A stretch of 64,000 nt of DNA from Chitinophaga pinensis (GCA_945901065.1 CAMDKI010000002.1:186001-250000); one strand, 5' to 3'; shown: positions 28,226-37,930, counted from the stretch's first letter. Program-made: numbers and translations. Notes: a model not told the origin generated them from the letters alone.

Positions 28226-28798
28226 TTAGTTTCTTGGTGTATTTACAACAGTAGTTACCGGGCCGTAGTATTTGTAAGATTCAACCAACCCTTTAAAGGC
28301 AGGCATATACTTATCAAACTCTGCTTGGCTAGAAGCACTGAATACGAAGAACGGCACTACGTCGCCCTCGTCGATATATGCTACTGCCTCATAAGTGTTG
28401 GCTTTAGCGTTAATCATGTGCATTACTGTAGCATTGCCTTTGCCGCGATTTACAGTAATACCACCCCCATCATTTATCTGTATACCCGGAGATGAAATTT
28501 TGTACATATCAATGTCGTAGCTCATTAGGTCGTAAATATTGTCACCGCTTCCTACTAGGCTGGTGGTATTTACAAAAATGAAAGCGCCGGTGGTTTCCCA
28601 TACTGTGCCCTCTAAATGGAATGCGGCGCCCAGACCCATTTCACCGGCAACATCTTTATTGGCGAGCCAACCATCGGGTGCGGTTACAGCATAGGCACTG
28701 CCTTGCTGGTTAACTAAAATGCTTCTCTCTTCTTGTGCCTGTGCGTTGGCAAATAGCATACAGCTAGCCATCACGCTTAAAATCATCGTCCTCATCAT
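28226..28798 (-). CDS. Exported protein of unknown function, PsbP/DcrB-like size and pattern
   Basis: 190 residues. A signal peptide (ending ANAQAQ) is followed by a compact soluble domain. It opens with a YAVTAPDGW strand and closes with the helix AEFDKYMPAFKGLVESYKYY, a pattern seen in PsbP/DUF1795-type domains. I cannot assign a family with confidence. It is monocistronic with its own terminator and probably periplasmic. Two ATGs (28798 and 28795) start the signal peptide equally well. Confidence 0.7.
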   Translation of the reverse strand: MMRTMILSVMASCMLFANAQAQEERSILVNQQGSAYAVTAPDGWLANKDVAGEMGLGAAFHLEGTVWETTGAFIFVNTTSLVGSGDNIYDLMSYDIDMYKISSPGIQINDGGGITVNRGKGNATVMHMINAKANTYEAVAYIDEGDVVPFFVFSASSQAEFDKYMPAFKGLVESYKYYGPVTTVVNTPRN

Positions 28799-29093
28799 CT
28801 CTCTTCTCTTTAATCCGTGATTAATATCTAATCGTACGTTGAATCCGAAAAAAAGTTACAAGGATAACTAAGTGTTTTGCGGTAGACGGGAAAATGAAAT
28901 GGTAATAACTGAACAACACCAAGAACCTTGGTAATGGAAATTGTTGCTCTTGATTTATGATAAAAGCTTTACAGTAAATGACCATTCAATACTTACCAAT
29001 AAAAGCACTGATATAGTCAATACGAGATTTGATAAACAATAGCAGTAATTATTCTCCTAAAGCAGATAAGGAGCTTGCTTGTTTTGTTTTTAA
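28799..29093. other. Intergenic region, 295 bp
   Basis: AT-rich spacer between two minus-strand genes. It must contain the promoter of the 28226-28798 gene, but no clear TAnnTTTG box was found. No ORF, repeat or RNA was recognised. Confidence 0.4.
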
Positions 29094-30113
29094 CTAATCA
29101 TTCAAAAACCGATCCTCGACATAGGCCACACAAAGATCGATGGTGGCTTGTATGCCTTGTTTGTGGGTGCGCTCAACACCGTGGCTGGCGCTTACGCCCG
29201 GGCCGATAAGGCCAACACGTAGGTTTTTGCCCGCACGCAACGCGGCAGAGCCGTCAGAACCATAGTAGGGGTAAACATCCAAGGCATAAGGTATTTCGTT
29301 GGCCTCGGCTAGTTGCACTAGTTTTTTGCGGAAAGCATAATCATAAGGGCCGCTAGAGTCTTTGGCACAAATGGAGCAGTGGGTTTCTTTACCTGCGCAG
29401 CCATCGCCTACCACGCCCATATCAATTACCAGCATTTCGTCGGCAACTTCAGAATAACCGCCTGTACCGCCATGGCCAACTTCCTCGTAGTTGCTGAAGT
29501 ATAGCTCAACTGGCACATCCCAGCCTTTTTCTTTGGCAATACGAGCCAACTCAAACAATACCAAACAACCAGCCTTATTATCCATGAATTTGGATTTGAT
29601 AAAGCCGCTTTTGTACTCGGTATAGTGCGTCTCGAAACAAACAAAATCGCCAATACGAATGCCCAATTGCTTGGTTTCCGATTCGTTGGTAACTACCTCG
29701 TCTAACCTAACGTGCATCGTTTCTAGTTCGCGCTTGGTCGTGCTCAGGTCTTTATTTACATGCGATGCTGGGTTGTTCAAAAGCAGCGTGCCGTGGTAGG
29801 TATGGTTATCCAAGGTACGAACACGCAAGTAACTGCCTTCGTAAGCGTTCAACGATACACCTCCAATAGTGGATATGCGCAAAGTGCCATCGGCTTTAAT
29901 GCCCGTAACTATACCGCCAAGCGTATCTACGTGGGCAGCTATAACCAGTTGGGGTGCTTCGCCCAGAGCGCAGCGCACTGCTCCTTTGTTCGTAAACTCC
30001 GGATTCCAGCCATAGCTTTTCAATAGGTCGTAAATATATACGCTGGCTTCTTCAGTGTAGCCACTTGGCGAATCAATGTTCACCAGTTCTTCGAGGGTTT
30101 TACAATCTAGCAT
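29094..30113 (-). CDS. M42-family metallo-aminopeptidase
   Basis: 339 residues from ATG 30113; the frame opens at 30140, but the extra nine residues are not family-like. Metal-binding and catalytic motifs of the M42 (glutamyl/FrvX-type) family are present: HVDTLGG, KFMDNKAG, SNYEEVGHGG, and a late SHGVERTH. These enzymes are cytoplasmic dinuclear-metal aminopeptidases forming large tetrahedral dodecamers that trim peptides. It stands alone on the minus strand. Confidence 0.92.
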   Translation of the reverse strand: MLDCKTLEELVNIDSPSGYTEEASVYIYDLLKSYGWNPEFTNKGAVRCALGEAPQLVIAAHVDTLGGIVTGIKADGTLRISTIGGVSLNAYEGSYLRVRTLDNHTYHGTLLLNNPASHVNKDLSTTKRELETMHVRLDEVVTNESETKQLGIRIGDFVCFETHYTEYKSGFIKSKFMDNKAGCLVLFELARIAKEKGWDVPVELYFSNYEEVGHGGTGGYSEVADEMLVIDMGVVGDGCAGKETHCSICAKDSSGPYDYAFRKKLVQLAEANEIPYALDVYPYYGSDGSAALRAGKNLRVGLIGPGVSASHGVERTHKQGIQATIDLCVAYVEDRFLND

Positions 30114-30283
30114 GGTACAAATGTAATTAGAATGTACCAATGTGCTGATTACCGATTAATCAGTTAGTTATAAAAATTAATACAACCTCTAAAACGGCAA
30201 CATAGCCAGAAGTCTACAAGCTGGAAGGGGAAATAAGAATTGTATGCGCTTACCTAAATTAAAGGGTGCGGCTCAAAAAAACA

Positions 30284-30871
30284 CTACTCTTTTAGTACCA
30301 TATCAATGCACATTACGGCTGCCATAATCAATAGGCGCAAGTCGTTGTTGGCAGGTACTTTCTCTTCTATGCCCAGCACGTAGTTGTCGGCAGTGGTAAA
30401 AAACTCTTTGCCAAAGCCGGCCCATTTTTTGGTTACGTAGGCAAACTCCACATTGTCGCGAACGAATTTAAAATCCCAACCACTCCATTTACCTTTAAGG
30501 GTACAAAGCACTTGGTCGTTGGTATCATAAATATCAAACTTACCGCCCAACGAGAAGAATTTTTGCTTAAAACGGCCCACTACCCTGCCCGTTTCATCCA
30601 TTACCTCTACGGAAGATAAAAAAAAGGTAACGCCACGCTTCACTTTCAAAACCAAATCGCCACTGGTGGTGCGAATTTCGATATGGAACGGAGTCATACG
30701 CTTATAGTCGGTAAAGCGGAACATTTTGGTAAAAACACCTAGGTTGGGCTCCCTGCAAGTAAGCACCTGCTGTTGGGTTTCGCCATCATAAATATCGAAG
30801 TTGTTCGAGGCCTTGAACATGCCTACTTGCTCTTTTACGAAAAAAAGGTTTTTATTGAGAATTGGATGCAT
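30284..30871 (-). CDS. LURP-one/tubby-like (scramblase-related) protein
   Basis: 195 residues. It begins NLFFVKEQVGMFKASNNFDI, with later GGKFDIYDTNDQVLCTLKGKW. These are repeating strand pairs of the LURP-one-related/phospholipid-scramblase superfamily barrel, which wraps a central C-terminal helix; here LRLLIMAAVMCIDMVL could be that helix. Function in bacteria is unknown. There is no signal peptide. It is probably its own transcription unit. Confidence 0.82.
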   Translation of the reverse strand: MHPILNKNLFFVKEQVGMFKASNNFDIYDGETQQQVLTCREPNLGVFTKMFRFTDYKRMTPFHIEIRTTSGDLVLKVKRGVTFFLSSVEVMDETGRVVGRFKQKFFSLGGKFDIYDTNDQVLCTLKGKWSGWDFKFVRDNVEFAYVTKKWAGFGKEFFTTADNYVLGIEEKVPANNDLRLLIMAAVMCIDMVLKE

Positions 30872-31016
30872 TAGCTAGTATTTACTTGTGTTACCAAAGT
30901 TAATAAAACTATCTATACGTTTTCTTGCTTTAGCTGCCTGTATACCCAAAATGCAGCAGCAATAGGCACAATGGCAATGAGAGCAACATAAAATTTGCAT
31001 TCGGTAATGCAATAGG

Positions 31017-31814
31017 CTACTTAGCAATCTTTTTGTGCGAGGCCAGTATGCCCTTTACCAAAGCCGAACTGAAGCCGTTGTGCTCCATCTCGTTCAAGCC
31101 AACTATGGTGCAGCCTTGTGGGGTAGTTACTTTATCAATCTCGCGTTCGGGGTGTTGACCATTCTCCAGCAGCAAAGCTGCAGCGCCTTTAGCCGTTTGT
31201 GAGGCTATCAGCAAGGCCGTATTGCTATCAAAACCAATCTCGATGCCGCCTTGCGTTGCAGCACGAATAAAGCGCAATGCATACGCTATGCCACAGGCGC
31301 CTAACACTGTTGAGGCTTCCATCAGCTCCTCATCTATCACCACAGCCTTACCAAGCTGATTGAACAGATTGAGTATTTCATCTTGTTGGGCAGGTGTGGC
31401 ACCTTTAGCCGATATACAAGTCATGGATTGACGAATGGCGATAGCGGTGTTGGGCATAGCCCGCATAACCGTTACACCAGCACCCACTAGTGCTTGTATT
31501 TCGGCAACCGTAACACCTGTAACCACCGACACGATGGTTTGGCCCGACTGCCACAGCTCTTTTAGCGGCATTAGCACATCGGTTACTTGCTTGGGCTTTA
31601 CGGCCAATATTACTATCCGGGCATTGTTTACCGCATCTGCATTATCGGCTGAGGTAATGGCACCTTGCAATTTCAGCGCATCTAAAAGCGACACCTTGCG
31701 GCGGGTAACTATCAAGTTGGAAGGCGAAATATATTGGGCAGCCAAAAGGCCCTCGGCTATGGATATGCCAAGGTTTCCGCCGCCAATAATGGCCAATCTA
31801 TCTGCTTTGCTCAT
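31017..31814 (-). CDS. proC: Pyrroline-5-carboxylate reductase
   Basis: 265 residues from ATG 31814 (the frame opens at 31874, but the extra 20 residues are hydrophobic and atypical). It has the N-terminal Rossmann motif AIIGGGNLGISIAEGL, VMRAMPNTAIAIRQSMT in the middle, and the C-terminal dimer helix with VTTPQGCTIVGLNEME, all typical of ProC. It reduces pyrroline-5-carboxylate to proline with NAD(P)H, the last step of proline synthesis. Confidence 0.93.
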   Translation of the reverse strand: MSKADRLAIIGGGNLGISIAEGLLAAQYISPSNLIVTRRKVSLLDALKLQGAITSADNADAVNNARIVILAVKPKQVTDVLMPLKELWQSGQTIVSVVTGVTVAEIQALVGAGVTVMRAMPNTAIAIRQSMTCISAKGATPAQQDEILNLFNQLGKAVVIDEELMEASTVLGACGIAYALRFIRAATQGGIEIGFDSNTALLIASQTAKGAAALLLENGQHPEREIDKVTTPQGCTIVGLNEMEHNGFSSALVKGILASHKKIAK

Positions 31815-31901
31815 GGGGTATGTTATGTTTTGTATTGAATGCCCACCTAAAAGTAACCTAATTACAAAAAACAAAGGTAAGGTTGGTAAGCTCTTTAATA
31901 G

Positions 31902-32675
31902 TTATACTTCGGCACCCGGGTCATGCTCTTTCTGCCAGTTTTGGCCATAGGTTATGGCATCCAAGGCGGCTTTAGAGAGTTTGTTCTCCAGCTTACCAAA
32001 TTTTTTGTTGTAATCCTTAATGCTTGCCTGTATTACCTCATAAGCCTCTTCGCGGCCGTAGGTGTGCGTTATCTCGCAGCGGGCCGGCTGGCCGGGCATG
32101 TTTTTATAGGTAAGAAAGTAGTGTTTCAAGCGTTGTACGATACTCTCCGGTACATCGGCAATATCTTTCCACTGGCTGTATACCTCATCGCCTTTCATTA
32201 TGGCAATAATCTTATCGTCGGCCTCTCCCCCATCAATCATCCTAAAACCACCTATAGGTATAGCAGGCATCAGCACATCGCCGTGGCGGATGTCGTGCTC
32301 TGTTAGCACACAAATATCCAATGGATCGCCATCACCTACTATGCCAGCACGGCCAGTTTTCTGCATGCAATATTCGCCTACTTTGGTATCGCAAAAAGTT
32401 TGTGGTATAAAACCGTAAAGAGCCGGTACCACGTTCGAGAACTTCTGTGGGCGATCGACTTTCAGGTAACCCGATACTTTGTCAATTTCATATTTCACGG
32501 TATCGCTAGGCACAATTTCGATAAAGCTCGTAACCAGCTCGGGTGCATGTTCGCCGATATCTACGCCATGCCAAGGGTGCGATTTGTAGCGCAACCCTAT
32601 CATTTTCCAAATCTTCTTAATGCCGTCTTCACCCTCCGCCTTGTTCGGAACCTTGCCTGTTTCTTCGATAGCCAT
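31902..32675 (-). CDS. ppa: Inorganic pyrophosphatase, family I
   Basis: 257 residues. The family I signature D-x-D-P-x-D is present as GDGDPLDICVL, with YGFIPQTFCD before it and YFLTYKNMPG after it. The enzyme hydrolyses pyrophosphate and so drives biosynthetic reactions. It is longer than the bacterial ~175-residue form because of N- and C-terminal extensions, as seen in other Bacteroidota and in eukaryotic-type members. It lies 87 bases upstream of proC on the same strand. Confidence 0.92.
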   Translation of the reverse strand: MAIEETGKVPNKAEGEDGIKKIWKMIGLRYKSHPWHGVDIGEHAPELVTSFIEIVPSDTVKYEIDKVSGYLKVDRPQKFSNVVPALYGFIPQTFCDTKVGEYCMQKTGRAGIVGDGDPLDICVLTEHDIRHGDVLMPAIPIGGFRMIDGGEADDKIIAIMKGDEVYSQWKDIADVPESIVQRLKHYFLTYKNMPGQPARCEITHTYGREEAYEVIQASIKDYNKKFGKLENKLSKAALDAITYGQNWQKEHDPGAEV

Positions 32676-32871
32676 AATGCATTAATTGAACTGCAAAGAT
32701 ACCCAGAAAGGCGCTTAAATACTACCTTTAGGAGGTTTCTTTATTCAGCCATTTTTCAGATGGAATGTAGGCGAATAGTTCCTGCGAACGGTCGCTGTGC
32801 TTTGGCCTGTTTGGTCCACCCGATAGTTTGAATTTTAGGGGCGTAACCATCTGCCCCAAAACGGGCAGTTG

Positions 32872-33303
32872 TTATAGAATATAAGACAAAGGTTTTGTAT
32901 ACTCCACCCTAACTGCTTGCCCATTATGATAGCCTGGGGTCCACTTGCGCATCTTCGATACTCGTTTCAGAGCAGCGGCATCCAAATAGGTATTTCCGCT
33001 TGATTTTGCCAATGAAATTTCAACTACTTTCCCCACTTCATTAACAACGAATCGAATATAGGCAGTGCCTTCTTTTTGATATACTGCGGCCTTCAAGGGA
33101 TATGGAAGGTTGTTTAGATAGCGATATAGTCTGTCCTCCCCACTTCGATATACAGGCATTTTTTCAACCTTCTTGTAAGTAGGTCCTTTGCCGTCTTGCC
33201 CCGGTATAGCAACAATAGCACTATCGGCTATTGAGATATCAGTTTGAGCCGCAGCCGCCAAGTATATCATGGTTGCTATGGCAATAAGCATTACTCTGCC
33301 CAT
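32872..33303 (-). CDS. Secreted single TonB-C domain protein
   Basis: 143 residues: a signal peptide (~1-19, ending AAAAQ), a short linker, then one TonB C-terminal domain (~50-143). The domain has AYIRFVVNEVGKVVEISLAK and a closing MRKWTPGYHNGQAVRVEYTKP. It lacks the inner-membrane helix and Pro-rich spacer of a true energy transducer, so it is probably a periplasmic TonB-C-like protein of unknown partner. It follows a tandem-domain paralogue (33335-34177) across 31 bases, likely one operon. Confidence 0.85.
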   Translation of the reverse strand: MGRVMLIAIATMIYLAAAAQTDISIADSAIVAIPGQDGKGPTYKKVEKMPVYRSGEDRLYRYLNNLPYPLKAAVYQKEGTAYIRFVVNEVGKVVEISLAKSSGNTYLDAAALKRVSKMRKWTPGYHNGQAVRVEYTKPLSYIL

Positions 33304-33334
33304 TTTCGGATTTTAGAATTCAAAATAACAGATT

Positions 33335-34177
33335 CTAGTGAAAATTACACTTTACTGGCACCACATATTCCACCCGAACTGGCCTACCATCTCGATAGCC
33401 GGGCTTCCATTGGGGCATGGCTTTAACGTGCTCCAAAGCTGCAAGGTCATCTTCTACATGGCCAGAAGTGCGAATAACCATTACCTCACTTACGCTCCCA
33501 TCTTTCTCAATTACGAACTGAATATAAGCTGTTCCCTCCACATCATTTTCGTAAGTAATAGGCACATAAGGTACTTTCTTCAAGTATTCAATCAATGAGT
33601 CATCCCCGCCAGGAAACTCGGGCATTTCCTCCACTATGCTAAAAACATAATCATCAGGGTAATTTATGGGAGTATCATCCACTATTATAGTTTCATCAAA
33701 AGGTAGCAATGGCGGAGGGGGCGGTGGCGGTGGGGGATCATAATAGTAGAACTGCACTGCCACTTGCTTTTTCACCTTTACGGGCTTGCCGTTTTGTTTG
33801 CCAGGTTTCCAATTAGGCATAGCTTGCACATGCTGCAACGCAACCGTATCCAAAGGTCCATAGCCCGTTGAGCCGCTAATGGCGGCATTACTCACGGTGC
33901 CATCTTTGTTGATAACGAACTCTATGTAAACCGTTCCTTGCCAGTCGCCTTCCTCGGCCAGAACAAGATACTCTATAAAAAAAAGAGGAAACGCTACTTC
34001 ATCTAAATACTCCAATAGCGCTTCGTCCCCACCAGGGTATGCGGGCATTGCATCTGGTGCATGATATATGGTATCGGCATCGCCATAAACCGTAAATCGG
34101 GGCTTATTGTTTTGTGTAAATCCATCTATGCTAATAGCTATAATGCTGATGATCAACAACAGTAATTTACCCTGCAT
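33335..34177 (-). CDS. Secreted protein with two TonB-C domains joined by polyproline
   Basis: 280 residues: signal peptide (~1-22, ending DGFTQ), TonB-C domain 1 (~40-148), a run of about nine prolines, then TonB-C domain 2 (~180-280). Each domain has a MPxxPGGDxxLxEYL opening and an MPxWKPGxxxGxPVxV ending. There is no inner-membrane anchor. The polyproline tract is coded by a G-rich stretch (plus strand 33714-33737) that could be prone to length change. The role is unknown; the family suggests binding of TonB boxes or peptidoglycan. Confidence 0.85.
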   Translation of the reverse strand: MQGKLLLLIISIIAISIDGFTQNNKPRFTVYGDADTIYHAPDAMPAYPGGDEALLEYLDEVAFPLFFIEYLVLAEEGDWQGTVYIEFVINKDGTVSNAAISGSTGYGPLDTVALQHVQAMPNWKPGKQNGKPVKVKKQVAVQFYYYDPPPPPPPPPLLPFDETIIVDDTPINYPDDYVFSIVEEMPEFPGGDDSLIEYLKKVPYVPITYENDVEGTAYIQFVIEKDGSVSEVMVIRTSGHVEDDLAALEHVKAMPQWKPGYRDGRPVRVEYVVPVKCNFH

Positions 34178-34326
34178 TCTCTTATTGTTAAAGCTTCGTT
34201 GTTAAAGATAATGATTAATTGCAATAAACCGAAGATGCTGCTTTGGGCAAAAGCTATTCGCCCAACAGCATTTGTTAACACAAACTGCATAAAGTGTTAA
34301 TTGTAAAGTATCTAGCAATAAAAAAC

Positions 34327-34357
34327 TTGGGTTTCTTAGCATAACACCGTACTTTTG
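34327..34357 (+). promoter_or_regulatory. Bacteroidota-type promoter of malate synthase
   Basis: TTG (34327-34329), a 20-base gap, then TACTTTTG (34350-34357), an exact TAnnTTTG box. The predicted transcript start is near 34363, giving a ~36-base leader to the ATG at 34399. It is the best promoter match in the window. Confidence 0.75.
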
Positions 34358-34398
34358 CACTTTATTTTAATAGTGCGTACCCAAAAACAACGAAACTG

Positions 34399-36003
34399 AT
34401 GTCTGTAAACGAGCAACAACTAGTGAAAGGAGTAGTGATAAAGGCCGAGATAACCCCGGAGTTTGAAAGCATCTTAACCCCCGAAGCTTTAGAGTTTGTT
34501 GCGAAGTTGCACCGCAGTTTCAATGGTCGCCGCAAAGAGTTGCTAGCAGCCCGCCAAGGCCGTCAGGCACGCTTGGATGCTGGCGCAATGCCCGACTTTT
34601 TGCCAGAAACCAAACACATCCGCGAAAGCGATTGGACCGTGGCCCCGTTGCCTGCCGATTTGCTTGACCGCCGTGTAGAGATTACTGGCCCAGTTGACCG
34701 TAAAATGATTATCAATGCCTTGAACTCAGGCGCCAAAATGTTTATGGCCGACTTTGAGGATAGCAACTCGCCCAACTGGAGCAACAACATTAGTGGCCAA
34801 ATCAACCTGCGTGATGCCATCCGCCGTACCATTTCTTTCGAGAACCCAGAGAACGGCAAAAGCTATAAACTAAACGATAAAGTTGCCACCCTATTGGTGC
34901 GCCCTCGTGGATGGCACTTGCTTGAGAAGCATGTAGAAATTGATGGAGAGGTTGTATCGGGCGGCTTGTTCGATTTTGGTCTATACTTCTTCCACAACGC
35001 TAAGGAGTTAATTAGCCGTGGCAGTGGTCCTTACTTCTACCTTCCAAAAATGGAGAGCCACCTAGAGGCCCGCTTATGGAACGATGCCTTTGTATTGGCA
35101 CAAAATGAATTGAACATACCACAGGGCACTATTAAGGCTACTGTATTGGTAGAAACTATATTGGCAACTTTTGAATTGCACGAAATACTTTGGGAACTGA
35201 AAGAACACTCTTGCGGCCTTAACTGTGGCCGTTGGGATTACATCTTTAGTTACATCAAACGTTTCAGAAACAAGCCAGAGTGCATCTTGCCAAACCGCGA
35301 CCAAGTAACGATGGCCGTGCCGTTTATGAGCGCTTACTCGCAGTTGGTGATACAAACTTGCCACAAGCGCAACGTACACGCCATGGGCGGTATGGCGGCT
35401 CAAATCCCGATTAAAGGCGATGATGCGGCCAACACTGTTGCCATAAACAAAGTAAAAGCCGACAAAGAGCGCGAAGCCAAAAACGGCCACGACGGTACTT
35501 GGGTAGCTCACCCGGGCTTGGTGCAGTTGGCTATGGACGTATTCAATGAATATATGCCAACCCCGAACCAATTACACGTAAAGCGCGAAGACGTGCATGT
35601 AACCGCTGCCGATTTGGTAACCCCACCAGCGGGCACTATTACCGAAGAAGGGTTGCGTAAGAACGTAAATGTGGGTATCTTATACCTAGAGAGCTGGTTG
35701 CGTGGCAACGGCGCTGCTGCCATCTATAACCTGATGGAAGATGCTGCTACCGCCGAGATAAGCCGCACACAAGTTTGGCAATGGATAAAGCACAAGAGCA
35801 AACTGGATGATGGCCGGGAGGTAACCTTGGAGCTATACCGCTCATTGGTGCCAAGCGAGCTGGAAAAGATTAAAGGTTATGTTGGTGCAGAAGCTTACGA
35901 GAACGGCAAGTTTGAAAAAGCTATCGAGATATTCGACGAACTAATTGACAATGATGAGTTTGTGGAGTTTTTGACGCTTCCAGCATATGATCTTATTGAT
36001 TGA
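34399..36003 (+). CDS. aceB: Malate synthase A
   Basis: 534 residues, the normal length of the A isoform. Recognisable motifs are [15 protein letters not shown] and [14 protein letters not shown] (substrate loop), [20 protein letters not shown], and [17 protein letters not shown], the malate synthase signature with the acetyl-CoA site. It condenses glyoxylate with acetyl-CoA to give malate. Isocitrate lyase follows at 36545, so together they make the glyoxylate shunt. The pair is separated by a four-helix-bundle gene between inverted repeats. Confidence 0.96.
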   Translation: MSVNEQQLVKGVVIKAEITPEFESILTPEALEFVAKLHRSFNGRRKELLAARQGRQARLDAGAMPDFLPETKHIRESDWTVAPLPADLLDRRVEITGPVDRKMIINALNSGAKMFMADFEDSNSPNWSNNISGQINLRDAIRRTISFENPENGKSYKLNDKVATLLVRPRGWHLLEKHVEIDGEVVSGGLFDFGLYFFHNAKELISRGSGPYFYLPKMESHLEARLWNDAFVLAQNELNIPQGTIKATVLVETILATFELHEILWELKEHSCGLNCGRWDYIFSYIKRFRNKPECILPNRDQVTMAVPFMSAYSQLVIQTCHKRNVHAMGGMAAQIPIKGDDAANTVAINKVKADKEREAKNGHDGTWVAHPGLVQLAMDVFNEYMPTPNQLHVKREDVHVTAADLVTPPAGTITEEGLRKNVNVGILYLESWLRGNGAAAIYNLMEDAATAEISRTQVWQWIKHKSKLDDGREVTLELYRSLVPSELEKIKGYVGAEAYENGKFEKAIEIFDELIDNDEFVEFLTLPAYDLID

Positions 36004-36011
36004 GTGGTTAA

Positions 36012-36044
36012 TTAAGTACGATTTACGAGGTACGAAGTACGATT
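36012..36044 (+). repeat. Left heptamer array (NNTACGA words), inverted partner of 36461-36493
   Basis: Four words ending in TACGA, preceded by AG, TT, GG and AG in that order. The reverse complement of the right array carries the same four words in the order AG, GG, AG, TT. Both arms are 33 bases with the same ends (TTAAGTACGA and ending GATT). Confidence 0.85.
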
Positions 36045-36070
36045 GTAAATTGAAGTAAAAGAGTTCTTTG

Positions 36071-36442
36071 ATGGAAAAGAATAAAAATCAACTCATCACT
36101 AGGTATAAAAGATTTACCATTGATGTTGTTCGATTTTGCAATACACTGCCAAAAGAGACTGCCTTTTTTGTTTTTGCAAAGCAGGTAATTAGGTGTTCAA
36201 GTTCAATGGGCGCCAATTATCGAGCAGCTTGCAGAGCCAAATCTACCGCAGACTTTATCAATAAACTTAAAATAGTTGAGGAAGAATCGGATGAATCTGT
36301 TTACTTTCTCGAACTGATTGAAGAGCTTTTAACCACTGACAAAACCGAGTGCCAGCGATTGGTAAAGGAAGGAGATGAACTTTTAAGAATCGTAGTTGCA
36401 TCATTAAAAACAGCAAGATTTAACAATTCACAAAACAATTAG
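36071..36442 (+). CDS. Four-helix-bundle protein (S23/23S rRNA intervening-sequence family)
   Basis: 123 residues from ATG 36071; a TTG at 36068 would add one. The predicted structure is all-helical, with family motifs RFTIDVVRFCNTLP, FAKQVIRCSSSMGANYRAA and EEESDESVYFLELIEELL. The family was first found inside insertions in 23S rRNA genes and is widely scattered in Bacteroidota between unrelated genes; its function is unknown. Here it splits aceB from aceA and is bracketed by inverted heptamer arrays, which marks it as an insertion. Confidence 0.9.
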   Translation: MEKNKNQLITRYKRFTIDVVRFCNTLPKETAFFVFAKQVIRCSSSMGANYRAACRAKSTADFINKLKIVEEESDESVYFLELIEELLTTDKTECQRLVKEGDELLRIVVASLKTARFNNSQNN

Positions 36443-36460
36443 GCATTATACATTTCACAC

Positions 36461-36493
36461 AATCGTAAATCGTACTTCGTACCTCGTACTTAA
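36461..36493 (-). repeat. Right heptamer array, inverted partner of 36012-36044
   Basis: In reverse complement it reads as four NNTACGA words with prefixes AG, GG, AG, TT, flanked by the same TTA start and TT end as the left arm. It lies 50 bases upstream of the isocitrate lyase ATG. Confidence 0.85.
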
Positions 36494-36544
36494 TAAAGAC
36501 TTAAAAAATTTACTTTCTTTCCTCCCTAAACTCTTACATAAACA

Positions 36545-37822
36545 ATGAGCAAGCAAGCACGTATTGATGCATTGAAAAACGATTGGGCTACTAACCCCCG
36601 TTGGAAAGGGATCGAGCGCCCTTACACCGCCGAAGATGTACTGAAACTACGCGGATCAGTAGAAATTGAATACACCTTGGCCAAATTGGGTGCCGAGCGT
36701 CTTTGGCACAAGCTAACCACTCAGCCTTTTATTGCTGGTTTGGGCGCCCTTACCGGTAACCAGGCTATACAAGAAGTGCAAGCTGGTTTGGAGGCTATTT
36801 ATTTAAGCGGATGGCAAGTAGCTGCTGATGCTAACTTGGCTGGCGAAATGTACCCTGACCAGAGTTTGTACCCTGCAAACAGTGTACCGGCTGTAGTAAA
36901 GCGTATTAACAATGCTTTGTTGCGTGCAGATCAAATACAGAGCGTAAACGGCGAAGGCGACATCTACTGGAACGTGCCTATTATTGCCGATGCTGAAGCT
37001 GGCTTTGGTGGTAACTTGAATGCTTTTGAATTGATGAAGAGCCTTATTGAAGCAGGTGCAGCTGGTGCCCACTATGAGGATCAACTTTCTTCTGCTAAAA
37101 AATGCGGTCACTTAGGTGGTAAAGTATTGGTACCAACCCAAGAAGGTATCAACAAACTGATTGCTGCCCGTTTGGCTGCCGACGTTATGGGTGTATCTAC
37201 TTTGGTTATTGCCCGTACCGATGCTGAAGCTGCTAACTTGATTACTAGCGACATCGACCCACGCGACCATAAATTTATCACTGGCGAGCGCACCAACGAA
37301 GGCTTCTACTATGTGAAGAATGGCTTAGAGCAAGGCATTGATCGTGGTTTGGCTTACGCACCGTATGCTGACTTGGTATGGATGGAAACCGGCAACCCTG
37401 ATTTGGCTTACGCTAAGGCTTTTGCTGATGCTATCCACGCCAAATTCCCAGGCAAAATGTTGGCTTACAACTGTTCTCCTTCATTCAACTGGGCTAAGCA
37501 CTTGAGCGTGGAGACTATGTTGACCTTCCGTGAAGAGTTGGCTTCTTATGGCTACAAATTCCAGTTCATTACTTTGGCTGGTTTCCATGCCTTGAACACT
37601 AGCATGTTCGAGTTGAGCAAAGCTTACAAAGAGCGTGGCATGGCTGGTTACAGCGAGTTGCAAGAGCGCGAGTTTGCATTGCAAAGCAGCGGTTTCAAAG
37701 CTATCAAGCACCAATCTTTTGTGGGTACTGGTTACTTTGATGCAGTTCAAAATGCTGTTCAACAAGGTCAATCATCTACCACTGCTATGGCCGGTTCTAC
37801 CGAAACTGAGCAGTTCCACTAA
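36545..37822 (+). CDS. aceA: Isocitrate lyase
   Basis: 425 residues, normal for the bacterial enzyme. The catalytic [14 protein letters not shown] loop is intact, as are [15 protein letters not shown] and [11 protein letters not shown]. It splits isocitrate into succinate and glyoxylate, the first step of the glyoxylate shunt, and works with aceB upstream. The transcript is probably shared with or separated from aceB by the inserted four-helix-bundle gene. A strong terminator follows at 37882. Confidence 0.97.
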   Translation: MSKQARIDALKNDWATNPRWKGIERPYTAEDVLKLRGSVEIEYTLAKLGAERLWHKLTTQPFIAGLGALTGNQAIQEVQAGLEAIYLSGWQVAADANLAGEMYPDQSLYPANSVPAVVKRINNALLRADQIQSVNGEGDIYWNVPIIADAEAGFGGNLNAFELMKSLIEAGAAGAHYEDQLSSAKKCGHLGGKVLVPTQEGINKLIAARLAADVMGVSTLVIARTDAEAANLITSDIDPRDHKFITGERTNEGFYYVKNGLEQGIDRGLAYAPYADLVWMETGNPDLAYAKAFADAIHAKFPGKMLAYNCSPSFNWAKHLSVETMLTFREELASYGYKFQFITLAGFHALNTSMFELSKAYKERGMAGYSELQEREFALQSSGFKAIKHQSFVGTGYFDAVQNAVQQGQSSTTAMAGSTETEQFH

Positions 37823-37824
37823 TC

Positions 37825-37867
37825 GATTTTAGATTTTTGAATTGACGATTGACGATTTGCGTTGATT
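37825..37867. repeat. Heptamer array, GATTNNN words
   Basis: Words GATTTTA, GATTTTT, GAATTGAC (8), GATTGAC, GATTTGC, GTTGATT follow each other immediately after the isocitrate lyase stop codon and end before its terminator. Confidence 0.65.
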
Positions 37868-37881
37868 GCCAATTAACGATA

Positions 37882-37916
37882 AAAGCCCCGTCTCGTTTTA
37901 AACGAGACGGGGCTTT
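37882..37916. terminator. Strong palindromic terminator after isocitrate lyase
   Basis: A 17-base arm (AAAGCCCCGTCTCGTTT) and its perfect reverse complement are separated by one base, followed by TGTGTTTTTG. The A- and T-rich ends suit termination in both directions. Confidence 0.9.
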
Positions 37917-37930
37917 GTGTTTTTGTGTAC

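Noticed and set aside
30921-31013. A short minus-strand frame coding a single transmembrane segment (FYVALIAIVPIAAAFWVYRQ) after proC
   Set aside because: It has no ATG, GTG or TTG at a useful position and begins right after an in-frame stop, so it is not supported as a gene.
32851-32868. Small hairpin CTGCCC...GGGCAG after the TonB-C gene as a terminator
   Set aside because: The stem is six bases and no T-run follows on the minus strand, so it is too weak to call.
36071-36442. An rRNA intervening sequence, because the gene family was found in 23S rRNA
   Set aside because: The flanks are aceB and aceA; no rRNA sequence is present.
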